From: JANYHF01 sp031393505
GTDB lineage: Bacteria > Pseudomonadota > Alphaproteobacteria > Rhizobiales > Hyphomicrobiaceae
Direction of reading: 5' to 3'
Assembly: GCA_031393505.1 (NCBI GenBank)
Contig: JANMVX010000270.1
Location: forward strand, 1-64,000
DNA: 64,000 nt
Shown here: one piece after another, positions 15,324 to 24,079 of the stretch
Position numbering within the stretch: the stretch's first letter is position 1
Layout of the letters: each line of letters begins with the position of its first letter
The notes under the pieces: model-generated
Database searches by the model: none
What the model was told of the DNA's origin: nothing
The model's input: the letters and a program-made list of their open reading frames with translations, nothing else
Position numbers and translations under genes: made by a program

Positions 15324-17783
15324 ATGAGTTTCTGGGGGACGTTGCCGATGGCTCTCGAGCCGCAAACAGGGCCGCAGGCGATCATGCCAGGTGCGCAAGG
15401 CGCCGGGCCGCGTCCGCTGGCGCCCGAGCCGGCCGACGCCGCTTATGAGGACCTTGGCGGCAACGGCGGTCCGGTTCGCCGCATGCGGACGCGCAATGAC
15501 GCCGCCCCGCGCGTCGGCCGCCGCCGCACCGGCCCGGCACGCGAGCGCATCGCCGCCAATGACGACGCGCCCTCCATCGGCACGCTGATCTATTCGCTGC
15601 AGCAGCAACCCTCCGGCGCGCCGTTCTACTACGCCGCCATCGGGACGGGGATCTGGGCCATCCTGGGCCTGCTGCTCGGCTACGGCCTGATCGTCAGCGG
15701 CCTGAAGCCCACCGACCATCTGCTGGACGTGCTGACCCGCCCCGCCACCATCGCGGCGGTGGCGCTGATCGTGGCGCCGATCGCCGTCATCTGGTTCCTC
15801 GCCCTGCTGATCTGGCGCGCGCACGAACTGCGCCTGATGTCGTCGGCCATGACCGAGGTGGCGCTGCGGCTGGCCGAGCCGGACCGCATGGCCGAGCAGT
15901 CGATCGCGGCGCTGGGCCAGTCCGTGCGCCGGCAGGTGTCGGCCATGAACGACGCCATTTCGCGCGCCATTGGCCGGGCTGGCGAGCTCGAGGTGCTGGT
16001 GCACAACGAGGTTTCGGCGCTGGAGCGCTCCTACGACGAGAACGAGAACCGCATCCGCAACCTGATCGACGAACTGGTCAGCGAGCGCGAGGCGCTCTCG
16101 AGCGGGTCGGACCGCATCGCCGATACCTTGAAGGGCGTCGGCCAGCAGATTTCCGAGAACATTTTTCAGGCCGGCGCCCAGGTGGCCGAGGAGCTGTCGG
16201 ATCGCGGCAATGTGCTGCAATCCTCACTGTCCATGATCAGCCAGCGCGTCGGGTCCGAACTTCCGATATTGCTGGAGAAACTGTCGCGCGAGCAGGAGCG
16301 CCTGTCGGAAGTCGTGGTCGGGGCGACCACCAATCTCGACCAGCTGCAGGAAGCCCTGGACGACCGCACCACGCGGCTGGACTCGAGCATCGGCATGCGC
16401 ACCAAGCAGCTGCAGGGCGTGCTGCAGGAGTATTCGACCACCATCGACGGCGCCATCGCCGAGCACGCCGACACGCTGCAGAATCGTTTGGGCGAGTTGA
16501 CCCAGGCGATCGAAAACACCAATACGCATATTGCCGACGTCCTGTCCGGCCGCACCGACGCCCTGGACGCCGCGCTGGTGGAACGAACCAAGGCCATCGA
16601 TCACGCCTTCGCCACCCGCATGGCCGAGATCGACGAGAGCATCGAGCGCTCCAGCCTCGCGGTGGAAAGCGCTATTTCGCGCGGCCTGAAATCCGTCGAA
16701 GCGGCGGTCGCCGAGGGCGCGAGCGTGGTCGATGGCGCCATCGGCAACCGCGTCGATCTCTTGCGCTCGGCACTGGAGCGGCACGCCGGCGCCATGGGCA
16801 CGACGCTGCGTCAGCAGTCCGAGCAACTGGAGACCACATTGGTCCAGGGCCTGGACGCCATGCGCCGCAATTCCGAAACAATCGCCACGCAGTCGGCGCA
16901 AACGGTGAGCGGCCTGTCGCAGCAGGGGCGCATGCTCAAGGATGTGTCGGAGGGCCTGCTCAATCAACTGCAGAGCCTTGTCGACCGTTTCGATCAGCAG
17001 AACCGCATCGTCACGCAGGCGTCTACCTCGCTCGAAGCCTCGCACGGGCGGTTGACGAACACCTCGCGGGACATGGCTGGCCAGCTTGGCAAGCTGTCGC
17101 AAGACATCAACGCGATGACCGCCAACGTGCAAACCCACCTTGAGCAACTGCCGGCCGCCGCACGCGAAAGCGCCAGCGGGGTCCGGCTGGCCTTGCAGGA
17201 CCAGATCCGGGCGCTCGACCAGTTGACATCGGTGTCGCGCGAACAGCGAACCATGCGCGATGTCATGCCGACGGACAACCAGGACCTGTTGATGCGGCGC
17301 ACGCCGCCAACCCAGTTGCCGCCTCCTGTGTCACTCGCAGCCCTGCCCGTTTCGAGCGGCACCGGCCGTGACGCCTGGTCGCTCGGCGATCTTCTGGCCC
17401 GCGCCTCGCGCGACGAGGCCGACGCGCCGCCTGCCCACCAGGCGCGCCCGGCTGGCATCGACCTCGGCGCTATCGCCGCCGCCATCGACCCCATGACCGC
17501 CGCAACAGCCTGGGCGCGCCACCGTATTGGTGAGCGGGGCGTCATCAACCGCATGATCTATACCTTGAGCGGTCAGCTGACGTTCGATCAGATCGCTTCC
17601 CGGCTGCGCATGGATGCCGACTTTCGCAACATGGCCGACCGCTACATCGCTGATTTCGAGCGTGTGCTGACCCAGGCCGAACAGCGCGATCCCACCGGCC
17701 AGGCGCTGTTGTCGCAGATGCAGACCGAGACCGGACGCGTGTTCCTGCTGCTGGCCCATGCCAGCGGGCGTGTCGGGCAGTAA
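15324..17783 (+). CDS. Long coiled-coil membrane protein resembling Rhizobiales growth-pole-ring (GPR) proteins
   Basis: 819 residues. A Pro/Arg/Ala-rich N-terminus (1-90) is followed by two transmembrane segments (about 96-120, IGTGIWAILGLLLGYGL, and 135-160, ALIVAPIAVIWFLALLIW). Some 500 residues of apolipoprotein-like amphipathic helix then follow, with repeated DRTTRLDSSI- and ERTKAIDHAF-like units and many Glu/Gln/Leu heptads. The C-terminal 90 residues (LTFDQIASRL...YIADFERVL) form a conserved globular end. In Agrobacterium, GPR organises the growing pole, but it is about 2100 residues; this one is much shorter. Assignment rests on architecture. An Hpt gene lies divergently upstream, as is common. 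Confidence 0.65.
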   Translation: MSFWGTLPMALEPQTGPQAIMPGAQGAGPRPLAPEPADAAYEDLGGNGGPVRRMRTRNDAAPRVGRRRTGPARERIAANDDAPSIGTLIYSLQQQPSGAPFYYAAIGTGIWAILGLLLGYGLIVSGLKPTDHLLDVLTRPATIAAVALIVAPIAVIWFLALLIWRAHELRLMSSAMTEVALRLAEPDRMAEQSIAALGQSVRRQVSAMNDAISRAIGRAGELEVLVHNEVSALERSYDENENRIRNLIDELVSEREALSSGSDRIADTLKGVGQQISENIFQAGAQVAEELSDRGNVLQSSLSMISQRVGSELPILLEKLSREQERLSEVVVGATTNLDQLQEALDDRTTRLDSSIGMRTKQLQGVLQEYSTTIDGAIAEHADTLQNRLGELTQAIENTNTHIADVLSGRTDALDAALVERTKAIDHAFATRMAEIDESIERSSLAVESAISRGLKSVEAAVAEGASVVDGAIGNRVDLLRSALERHAGAMGTTLRQQSEQLETTLVQGLDAMRRNSETIATQSAQTVSGLSQQGRMLKDVSEGLLNQLQSLVDRFDQQNRIVTQASTSLEASHGRLTNTSRDMAGQLGKLSQDINAMTANVQTHLEQLPAAARESASGVRLALQDQIRALDQLTSVSREQRTMRDVMPTDNQDLLMRRTPPTQLPPPVSLAALPVSSGTGRDAWSLGDLLARASRDEADAPPAHQARPAGIDLGAIAAAIDPMTAATAWARHRIGERGVINRMIYTLSGQLTFDQIASRLRMDADFRNMADRYIADFERVLTQAEQRDPTGQALLSQMQTETGRVFLLLAHASGRVGQ

Positions 17784-17971
17784 GGCCGCGATTCGAGATC
17801 TCCCTGTTCGTTGCGTGCGAATCTTCCTTGACAGTTAAGCCTTTGGGGAATCAACTTTGATTCAGTATGGTTACTAGCGCCGTAGAGCGTCAGCCATACG
17901 CGCAGCGCGAACGCTTCCAACCAGAGGGGCGGCGCGCACACTGGGGGAATATTGCGAAGGGGGTCCGGACC

Positions 17972-18283
17972 ATGTCCGCACGCAATCGCCAAGGGATCGC
18001 CGACGGCGCATCTGGGAGCCAAGGGCCCGACGCTCGCGCGCCAGATGGCGCCCAATCCTGGACCTATGGTTTGCTCGCACTGCAATGGGGCGCTGGCCTG
18101 TTCATTTTTCTCTCGATCTTGCCGTTCGCTAGCCCAAACCTGATCTGGGCCCTGGGGATCGGCGGCGGACTGGTGCTGATCGCGAACACGGCAAGCGTCC
18201 TAGGGTGGACCAATTTTGTCCTCCGTGACCGTCGGGCAGTGTACGATTTGGACGCAAGCTCGGTCGATCACGTCCGGAAGTAG
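17972..18283 (+). CDS. Small two-helix membrane protein of unknown function
   Basis: About 103 residues from the ATG at 17972, which has a GAAGGGGG site upstream; a longer in-frame reading from 17867 is possible. Residues about 28-50 (YGLLALQWGAGLFIFLSILP) and 56-80 (LIWALGIGGGLVLIANTASV) are predicted to span the membrane. No motif recognised. It follows the coiled-coil protein gene by 190 bases. Confidence 0.5.
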   Translation: MSARNRQGIADGASGSQGPDARAPDGAQSWTYGLLALQWGAGLFIFLSILPFASPNLIWALGIGGGLVLIANTASVLGWTNFVLRDRRAVYDLDASSVDHVRK

Positions 18284-18424
18284 CGCCAGCGCCGTCTGCC
18301 AGCGACGTAACAGTCCCCTACAGTAAGCCGACTGCGTTGGACGCCCACGACGGCGGCTACGCTCTGGTGCGCGCGATGCGGCTGCTCCGTTGATGTCGTG
18401 GAACGCTCCTGGCGGCGGCATATC

Positions 18425-19048
18425 TCAAACCAGCACCGCGTTGAAGCTGATGGAGATCCGATCCTCGCGCGCCCGGTTCATCGGCACCTCGTGGCGCAGC
18501 CAGCTCTCCCACAGGAGCACCGTCCCCGCCTCGGGCTGGATGGACTGAAAGCTTTTGTTGTGCGGCCCCGCCTTGGCTTTTCGCGGCGGCGCGGCCATCA
18601 TCTTGTCCAGCCGCGGATCTTCGAAGCGGATGGCGCTCGCCCCGTCCGGCACGTCGACATAGATGGTGCCCGAGATGACGGAGTTGGTGTGGATGTGCCC
18701 GGTGTGGCTGCCGCCCGGCTCCAGGATGTTGATCCAGATCGAGTCGACCACGGGTTCGTGCCCGCGCATGTCAAAGTCGAGGGCCTTGGCAAATTCGGTG
18801 AGGTGGGGCGCGAGGCGCTCGCACAGGCTGGCGATGGTGGGCGCGCGATCGGGGAGGTCAGAGATCGAGTCATAGGAGGTGTAGCCCATATATCCCGCCT
18901 CCTGCGACCACGCCTGCCCCGCGGCGTCCTCCATGGCGGTGCCGCGGCAGGCGATGCGGAGGGCGTCGAGGAAGCCGGGAAGATCCGGCCCGGAGAGCTG
19001 GGCGCGGTAGAGCGAGGTGGCGAACAGGTGGGTGATGGGGGCGGGCAT
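18425..19048 (-). CDS. TIGR02466-type 2OG-Fe(II) oxygenase family protein
   Basis: A 207-residue protein matching the family often named TIGR02466. It has the N-terminal LFATSLYRAQL, central GYTSYDSISDLPDRAP, and a double-stranded beta-helix core with iron-binding histidines in GSHTGHIHTNSVISGTIYVDVP. The distal WLRHEVPMNRAREDRISISFN carries the second histidine and the arginine expected to bind 2-oxoglutarate. Substrate unknown. It probably stands alone. Confidence 0.83.
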   Translation of the reverse strand: MPAPITHLFATSLYRAQLSGPDLPGFLDALRIACRGTAMEDAAGQAWSQEAGYMGYTSYDSISDLPDRAPTIASLCERLAPHLTEFAKALDFDMRGHEPVVDSIWINILEPGGSHTGHIHTNSVISGTIYVDVPDGASAIRFEDPRLDKMMAAPPRKAKAGPHNKSFQSIQPEAGTVLLWESWLRHEVPMNRAREDRISISFNAVLV

Positions 19049-19110
19049 GGGGTGGCCTGAGCGATGTGATCGGAATTGGTGTAGGCCCCGTATTATATGA
19101 TGGGGGCCTC

Positions 19111-19252
19111 GGTGTCAGGAACTTGCGGCTCGCAAGTGCCTGACACCCAGTCAACTGCCGCTCCGCCAATTTACTGGGTGTCAGGCACTTGTTGCTTGAA
19201 GGCCTTAACGAGACTACGGCCACCTGTCCAAGCGCAACAAGTTCCTGACACC
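19111..19252. repeat. Palindromic repeat, family A, copy 2
   Basis: A first hairpin GGTGTCAGGAACTTGCG...CGCAAGTGCCTGACACC (19111-19147) is linked through CCCAGT...ACTGGG to a larger second hairpin (about 19176-19252) ending CAAGTTCCTGACACC. The layout equals copy 1. The element ends 13 bases before the ATG of the DoxX-like gene, so it forms most of that gene's leader. Confidence 0.8.
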
Positions 19253-19264
19253 GAGCCCGACCTC

Positions 19265-19660
19265 ATGCCGCGCCCATCCACCCGTGACGCCCTGCGTTGG
19301 CTGCTGGCCGCGTTCTACCTCGCCGCCGGGATTGTGCATCTGCGTTTCCCCGATGGCTTCCTGCCGATCGTGCCGGACTGGGTGCCGATGCCACACGCGG
19401 TTGTGCTGGGGACAGGGGTTGCCGAAATCGCCGGAGCGATTGGGCTGATGACGCAGCGCTTGCGCTGGTGGGCCGGGGTGGGGCTGGCCGCCTATGCGGT
19501 CGCCGTGTTCCCGGCCAACATCAAGCACGCGGTTGAGGGCGTGACGGTGGCGGGCGTGAAGCTGGGCTGGTGGTATCATGGGCCTCGGCTGGTGTTGCAG
19601 CCGGTGCTGGTGTGGTGGGCGTTGTGGGTGGGGCGGGTGGTGCGGTGGCCGTGGGGGTGA
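19265..19660 (+). CDS. DoxX-like small membrane protein
   Basis: 131 residues with four hydrophobic helices: WLLAAFYLAAGIVHLRFP, VVLGTGVAEIAGAIGLM, WWAGVGLAAYAVAVFPANI and VLQPVLVWWALWVG. The pattern AGIVHLRFPDGF..IVP....P is typical of the DoxX/DoxX-like family, quinone-linked membrane proteins of mostly unknown role. The start was chosen at MPRPSTRD because the upstream in-frame codons fall inside the family A repeat. Confidence 0.8.
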   Translation: MPRPSTRDALRWLLAAFYLAAGIVHLRFPDGFLPIVPDWVPMPHAVVLGTGVAEIAGAIGLMTQRLRWWAGVGLAAYAVAVFPANIKHAVEGVTVAGVKLGWWYHGPRLVLQPVLVWWALWVGRVVRWPWG

Positions 19661-19705
19661 TGAAAATCCAATCTCTCAACTGGCTCAGAATCCGCAGCTC
19701 CATCG

Positions 19706-19841
19706 CCTTCTCCCTGGGAGAAGGTGCCCAAAGGGCGGATGAGGGGATTGCGCGCGGGGTGTCGTACCAGCCGTGCCACGACTGCACGCGCAACCCCCTC
19801 ATCCGGCGCTGAAACGCGCCACCTTCTCCCACGGGAGAAGG
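19706..19841. repeat. Mosaic palindromic repeat, family E, copy 1
   Basis: The ends are short hairpins CCTTCTCCC-T-GGGAGAAGG (19706-19724) and CCTTCTCCCACGGGAGAAGG (19822-19841). Inside are GGGCGGATGAGGGG and its complement-like CCCCCTCATCCGGCGC. Copies 2 and 3 at 30388-30670 and 43024-43236 share these modules. It resembles the RIME-type mosaic elements described from rhizobia. Confidence 0.75.
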
Positions 19842-19883
19842 AAGACCGTGGCTGGCGGCTGGACCCTGTGGTAGATTTGAGCG

Positions 19884-20084
19884 ATGACGACCTTGGAAGC
19901 CATCCAGCGATCCATCGAGCGGCTGACGCCGGAGGAGATCGCACGACTGAACGCTTGGATCGATGAGCTTCAGGAGAAGTTGTTCGACGAGGCCATCGAG
20001 CGTGGCGTGAAAGCGGGCAAGTTGGACGCCTTGGCCGATAAAGCCATCGCAGATCACAGGGCCGGACGAACGCGCCCGCGATGA
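19884..20084 (+). CDS. Putative antitoxin of a RelE/ParE-type pair
   Basis: 66 residues, helical and charged (TTLEAIQRSIERLTPEEIARLNAWIDELQEKLFDEAIERG...), typical of small antitoxins preceding RelE-like toxins. The stop overlaps the toxin ATG (ATGA at 20081-20084), so translation is coupled. It would bind and neutralise the toxin and repress the operon; no operator was identified. It follows the family E repeat directly. Confidence 0.75.
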   Translation: MTTLEAIQRSIERLTPEEIARLNAWIDELQEKLFDEAIERGVKAGKLDALADKAIADHRAGRTRPR

Positions 20085-20335
20085 AGCATAGCGCGAACGG
20101 GGATTTCTGGGACGCCTACAACCGGCTTCCCGTTCGCGTTCAGCGGGCTGCTGATAAGAACCACAAGCTGCTTGAAGCTGATCCGAACCATCCCTCGCTT
20201 CATTTCAAGAAGGTTGGACGCTATTGGTCCGTGCGCGCTGGTAAGGGCTATCGGGCTGTTGCGGTCGAGCACGACGGTGACTTCATCTGGTTCTGGATCG
20301 GGCCGCATGATGAGTACGAGCGGTTGATCCGTTGA
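20081..20335 (+). CDS. Putative RelE/ParE-superfamily toxin
   Basis: 84 residues with the compact RelE-like pattern: an N-terminal helix pair (FWDAYNRLPVRVQRAADKNHKLL), then LHFKKVGRYWSVRAGKGYRAVAVEHDGDFIWFWIGPHDEYERLI, ending in the HDEYE segment common to this superfamily. Family members cleave mRNA at the ribosome or poison gyrase; which applies cannot be told. It overlaps its antitoxin gene by four bases. Confidence 0.78.
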   Translation: MKHSANGDFWDAYNRLPVRVQRAADKNHKLLEADPNHPSLHFKKVGRYWSVRAGKGYRAVAVEHDGDFIWFWIGPHDEYERLIR

Positions 20336-20448
20336 GGTCTGCAGTCTGCTGATTGGTGGGGTTGTGGCGAGTATGGGCGGGCTGCTGGCTACGAGGAATG
20401 TGAAGCACTTGCCGGTGCGGATTGTTGATCCGTGGGCGGCGTGAGGTG

Positions 20449-21000
20449 ATGCGACATATGAATACAGTAGGGGAGCTGAAGATATTTGTGCGTGATCGTT
20501 CGTGGTTCTCTGAGGTCATGAAGCCATTGGACTATCCCCATCGCAAGGGCGCATTTCTAGATTGGTGCGGAACCGAACGTCCTGAGGCCTTTGCTTTTGG
20601 AATATGGCAACAGGCCCTTCATGATCAAACTCTGGAAGCGGCCAAGACCCTGGACCACGAAATTGGCACTCTCTAGAAAGAGATCTTACAAAGTGCTCTC
20701 AACTCCGCAGAGCGTTCTCTTCCGGCTGGTCGGAATGGCGACACTTGGCATGCCGAAACTATGGCTGTGTGGTCTGCTGCTTGGACGGCAAGTCTGGTTG
20801 GAGTCCACATTGAACTTGGCTTGAAAATGCCATCTGACCTCGCGAAGCAGTGGTCGTGGTATGTACTCGGTAGGTGGCCGTGCGAATACGTCGTGCGAAA
20901 CAATCACGATCTTGATCGATTCTTAAGTGTTATGCGAACCGGGAACGGAGATCTTGTCGATCTGTTCGAGACGTACCCGAACGATTTTGTGGTTATCTAA
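20449..21000 (+). pseudogene. Hypothetical gene interrupted by an in-frame TAG
   Basis: One reading frame runs from ATG 20449 (MRHMNTVGELKIFV) to the stop at 20998-21000, broken only by TAG at 20674-20676. Before it the protein reads ...AKTLDHEIGTL, and after it KEILQSALNSAERSLP...MAVWSAAWTASLVGVHIELG...LFETYPNDFVVI without a break. The restored length is about 183 residues. A single change of a sense codon (for example CAG, GAG or AAG) would produce this. No family recognised. It lies between two toxin-antitoxin pairs. Confidence 0.6.
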
Positions 21001-21036
21001 ACAAGTAGTGGCTTGGGTTGGCCCCTTCGCTGTTTC

Positions 21037-21423
21037 CTACCACTCGGTCACCACACCAAACTGCGCCATCGCCGGATCGTTCGTCACCAGCGGAATACCT
21101 TCAATCTTCGACTGTGCCGCCAACATCCGATCAAACGGGTCTTTGTGTGCTCCAGCCATGCTGCCGGCGAGATGGGCATGTTCAATTGTGATCGGCATTG
21201 GCTCGAAATGATACCGCAGCAGATAGCCGCTGAAATCGTCGCTGAGCGATTGACCAGTTGGCAACTTTCCAATCCGCACTTTGGTGCAGATTTCCCAAGC
21301 TGATGCCGCGCTAACGAAAACTGTGTTCGCAGGATCGTCGAGCAGCGCTTCGATTCTTGCAGGCAGTGTGGGGTCGTCGGAGAACCACCACAACAAGGCG
21401 TTAGTGTCGAGGAGCAGCTTCAC
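21037..21423 (-). CDS. PIN-domain toxin (VapC-like)
   Basis: 128 residues. The PIN acidic residues are visible: LLLDTNALLWW (first Asp), ASAWEICTK (Glu), DPFDRMLAAQS (Asp) and VTNDPAMAQFG (Asp). Such toxins are Mg2+-dependent RNases. I start it at GTG 21423, where VKLLLDTN begins and where an AAAG-type site follows the antitoxin stop by a few bases; an upstream in-frame extension overlaps the antitoxin gene and is implausible. Confidence 0.85.
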   Translation of the reverse strand: MKLLLDTNALLWWFSDDPTLPARIEALLDDPANTVFVSAASAWEICTKVRIGKLPTGQSLSDDFSGYLLRYHFEPMPITIEHAHLAGSMAGAHKDPFDRMLAAQSKIEGIPLVTNDPAMAQFGVVTEW

Positions 21424-21428
21424 CTTTC

Positions 21429-21683
21429 TTACTTTCCGGTGATGCCCATGTCTTCGTCGCTCAACGGCTCGAAAAACTCGGGCCCCACGACCAGTTTGCC
21501 CTTTAGCGCACCTCGGCCACGATAGCTCAAGCGGTTCTCTGTTTCTCGCGCCTCCGGCAGAGCGACCGGCGCCAGCTTCACGGCTCCGCCATCGCGAGAA
21601 ATAACGATTTCTTCGCCAGCCAGCGCTCGGTCTACGAGCGAGGGCAAGTCGGACTTGGCCTTGTCGAGTGTGATCGTGGTCAT
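21429..21683 (-). CDS. Phd/YefM-family antitoxin
   Basis: 84 residues beginning MTTITLDKAKSDLPSLVDRALAGEEIVISRDGG, the standard Phd/YefM DNA-binding N-terminus (strand, helix, and the EEIVISRDG strand). The C-terminal acidic tail (FFEPLSDEDMG) would wrap the toxin. It ends five bases before the PIN toxin gene. It lies downstream of ilvB on the same strand, where ilvH is often found in related genomes. Confidence 0.85.
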   Translation of the reverse strand: MTTITLDKAKSDLPSLVDRALAGEEIVISRDGGAVKLAPVALPEARETENRLSYRGRGALKGKLVVGPEFFEPLSDEDMGITGK

Positions 21684-21726
21684 AGTGCAATCCTTGCACA
21701 AACGTGGGGCATTGGCGAGCAAACCT

Positions 21727-23499
21727 CTACACCATCACCCTCCCCTCCTTCCCAATCGCCTTCCCGATCTCCTCGTCCTTCACATCCTCCCCCAGCAACA
21801 TCTCATTATGCGCCTTGCCCGACGGTATCATCGGGAAACAATTCGCCAGCGCGGCCACGCGGCAATCGAACAGCACCGGCTTCTTGCTGGCGATCATCTC
21901 CTCGATCTTGTCGTCCAGTTCGCCCGGATGTTCCGCACGCAGCCCAACGCCCCCATAAGCCTCAGCCAGCTTTACGAAATCGGGCAGGCTCTCGGTATAG
22001 CTGTGCGACAGCCGGTTGCCATGCAGCAGCTGCTGCCATTGGCGCACCATGCCCATGTACTGGTTGTTCAGGATGAACACTTTCACCGGCAGATTGTGCT
22101 GCACGGCGGTGGACATTTCCTGGATGTTCATCAGGATAGAGGCGTCGCCGGCGATGTCGATGACCAAGCTGCCCGGGTGCGCCGTCTGCACGCCGATGGC
22201 GGCCGGCAGGCCGTAGCCCATGGTGCCCAGTCCGCCCGACGTCATCCAGCGGTTCGGTTCCTCGAAGCGGTAGAACTGCGCCGCCCACATCTGATGCTGG
22301 CCAACTTCCGTCGTGATGTAGGTGTCGCGGTCCTTGGTCAGGGCGTACAGCCGCTCGATGGCCAGTTGCGGCATGATGACGTTCTTGTTGGCCTTGTACT
22401 TGAGACAGTCCTTGGACCGCCAGGTGTCGATCTGCTTCCACCAGCCCTTGAGCGCTTTCTTGTCGATGACCGGCGCCTTTTTGCGCCAGACTGCCAGCAT
22501 GTCGGCAAGCACATTGCCGACATCGCCCACGATCGGCAGATCGACGCGCACGTTCTTGTTGATCGAGGACGGATCGATATCGATGTGGATCTTTTTCGAG
22601 TTGGGCGCGAAGGCGTTGATGCGACCGGTGATGCGGTCGTCGAAGCGCGCGCCGACGCAGACCATGACGTCGCAATCGTGCATGGCCCAGTTGGCTTCGT
22701 AGGTGCCGTGCATGCCGAGCATGCCCAGCCAGAGCGGATCCGCGGCGGGGAACGCGCCCAGGCCCATGAGGGTGGAGGTGATGGGGAAGCCGGTGAGCTG
22801 CACCAGTTCGCGCAGCAGCGCGGCTGCCTTGGGGCCGGAGTTGATGACGCCGCCGCCAGTGTAGAACAGCGGCCGCTTCGCCCCGGCCAACATCTCGACG
22901 GCGCGCTCAATGGCCGTCGGCTCGCCTTTCACACGCGGCTGATAAGCCTTTTTGGAGAAATCCATCTCGGACGGGCTGACATACTCGCCCTTGGCGAACT
23001 GGATGTCTTTGGGAATGTCGACCACGACGGGACCGGGTCGGCCGGTCTTGGCGACGTGGAACGCTTCGTGGATGACGCGCGGCAGATCCTCGATCTTCTT
23101 CACCAGCCAGTTGTGCTTGGTGCAGGGGCGCGTGATGCCGACGGTATCGCACTCCTGAAAGGCGTCGTTGCCGATCAGATGCGTGGGCACCTGGCCGGTG
23201 AGACACACGATCGGGATTGAATCCAGCAGCGCGTCGGTGAGGCCGGTGACGGCATTGGTCGCGCCAGGGCCGGAGGTGACCAGCACAACGCCGACTTTTC
23301 CGGTCGAACGGGCGTAACCCTCGGCGGCGTGGACCGCGCCCTGCTCGTGGCGCACGAGGGTGTGCTTCACCTTGTCCTGCTGATACATCTCATCGTAGAT
23401 CGGCAGGATGGCGCCGCCCGGATAGCCGAAAATGTGCTCGACGCCCTGATCTGCCAGGGCCTTCAGAACCATTTCCGCGCCTGTCATCGTGCGTGCCAT
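21727..23499 (-). CDS. ilvB: Acetolactate synthase, large (catalytic) subunit
   Basis: 590 residues. A thiamine-diphosphate enzyme of valine, leucine and isoleucine synthesis. Visible are the catalytic glutamate in RHEQGAVHAAEGYAR, the central FAD/Rossmann domain (GARFDDRITGRI...IHIDIDPSSINKN), and the TPP motif GDASILMNIQEM...FILNNQYMG. The start at MARTMTGAEM has a GGAGACG site nearby. The regulatory subunit gene ilvH is absent; a toxin-antitoxin pair follows instead. Confidence 0.95.
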   Translation of the reverse strand: MARTMTGAEMVLKALADQGVEHIFGYPGGAILPIYDEMYQQDKVKHTLVRHEQGAVHAAEGYARSTGKVGVVLVTSGPGATNAVTGLTDALLDSIPIVCLTGQVPTHLIGNDAFQECDTVGITRPCTKHNWLVKKIEDLPRVIHEAFHVAKTGRPGPVVVDIPKDIQFAKGEYVSPSEMDFSKKAYQPRVKGEPTAIERAVEMLAGAKRPLFYTGGGVINSGPKAAALLRELVQLTGFPITSTLMGLGAFPAADPLWLGMLGMHGTYEANWAMHDCDVMVCVGARFDDRITGRINAFAPNSKKIHIDIDPSSINKNVRVDLPIVGDVGNVLADMLAVWRKKAPVIDKKALKGWWKQIDTWRSKDCLKYKANKNVIMPQLAIERLYALTKDRDTYITTEVGQHQMWAAQFYRFEEPNRWMTSGGLGTMGYGLPAAIGVQTAHPGSLVIDIAGDASILMNIQEMSTAVQHNLPVKVFILNNQYMGMVRQWQQLLHGNRLSHSYTESLPDFVKLAEAYGGVGLRAEHPGELDDKIEEMIASKKPVLFDCRVAALANCFPMIPSGKAHNEMLLGEDVKDEEIGKAIGKEGRVMV

Positions 23500-23845
23500 G
23501 TGATCGTCTCCGGATGGATTTGGAGCCAGCCGGCAGAAAATCCCAGCTGTCTGGTCTCGCGAGGAGGCCAGATTGGGAGGATTGCGGTGGCTAGCCCTCG
23601 TTATCTGGCCAGCAAGGTAATGGCAGGCCGGGGCGGGGGTCAACAAAAAGCAGGGCCGGCGGAGCGGGCGTGCTTACGCAGCCAATATACAATCCGCCAA
23701 ATTGCTGTCAAATTGGCTTTACGATGTTAGAGGGGTGTCAGCTCTGTATGCAACCCAGGATTGCAAAAATCGCCTGATGGAGCGATGTTGGCGTCAGACG
23801 AAAAAGACGTACAAAAATCTACCCCTAAGAAAGACGGAGTGTTCC
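23500..23845. other. Divergent intergenic region upstream of ilvB
   Basis: About 345 bases holding the leader of ilvB (minus) and of a small exported protein (plus). I saw no leader peptide rich in branched-chain codons and no clear attenuator. Weak GC-rich hairpins are present near 23640. Confidence 0.4.
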
Positions 23846-24073
23846 ATGTACATGCCCTTGCTGGCGGCCGGTGCGGTCGCGGCGCTGATCGCCTCTGCGC
23901 CAATGATGACGCCTCAACTCCTGCAGGCAGCCGATGCGGCCGATATGTTCCAGCCCCTGGTCTGCGCCATGGCGAACAGCGGCAGTTGCCACATGACGCA
24001 CAAATTTATCGATCCCGCGCGCACGCAAAATCCCAATCGCAACCGGCCCATGCTCGCGGCGGCGATCGAATAA
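23846..24073 (+). CDS. Small exported protein of unknown function
   Basis: 75 residues. The N-terminal hydrophobic stretch MPLLAAGAVAALIASAPMM looks like a signal peptide, followed by QAADAADMFQPLVCAMANSGSCHMTHKF with two cysteines about eight residues apart that could form a disulfide. A GGAG site precedes the ATG at 23846. No family recognised. It converges with the large exported protein gene six bases downstream. Confidence 0.5.
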   Translation: MYMPLLAAGAVAALIASAPMMTPQLLQAADAADMFQPLVCAMANSGSCHMTHKFIDPARTQNPNRNRPMLAAAIE

Positions 24074-24079
24074 GGGCTG

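Noticed and set aside
15096..16220. 374-codon minus-strand open frame overlapping the coiled-coil protein gene
   Set aside because: Overlaps the N-terminal half of the 819-residue plus-strand gene; His/Arg/Gly-rich composition typical of antisense reading.
17830..17870. Sigma-70-like promoter TTGACA before the small membrane protein
   Set aside because: A TTGACA is present, but no acceptable -10 hexamer follows at 16-18 bases.
21655..23220. 521-codon open frame on the plus strand
   Set aside because: It is the antisense of ilvB, which is unmistakable by TPP and FAD motifs.
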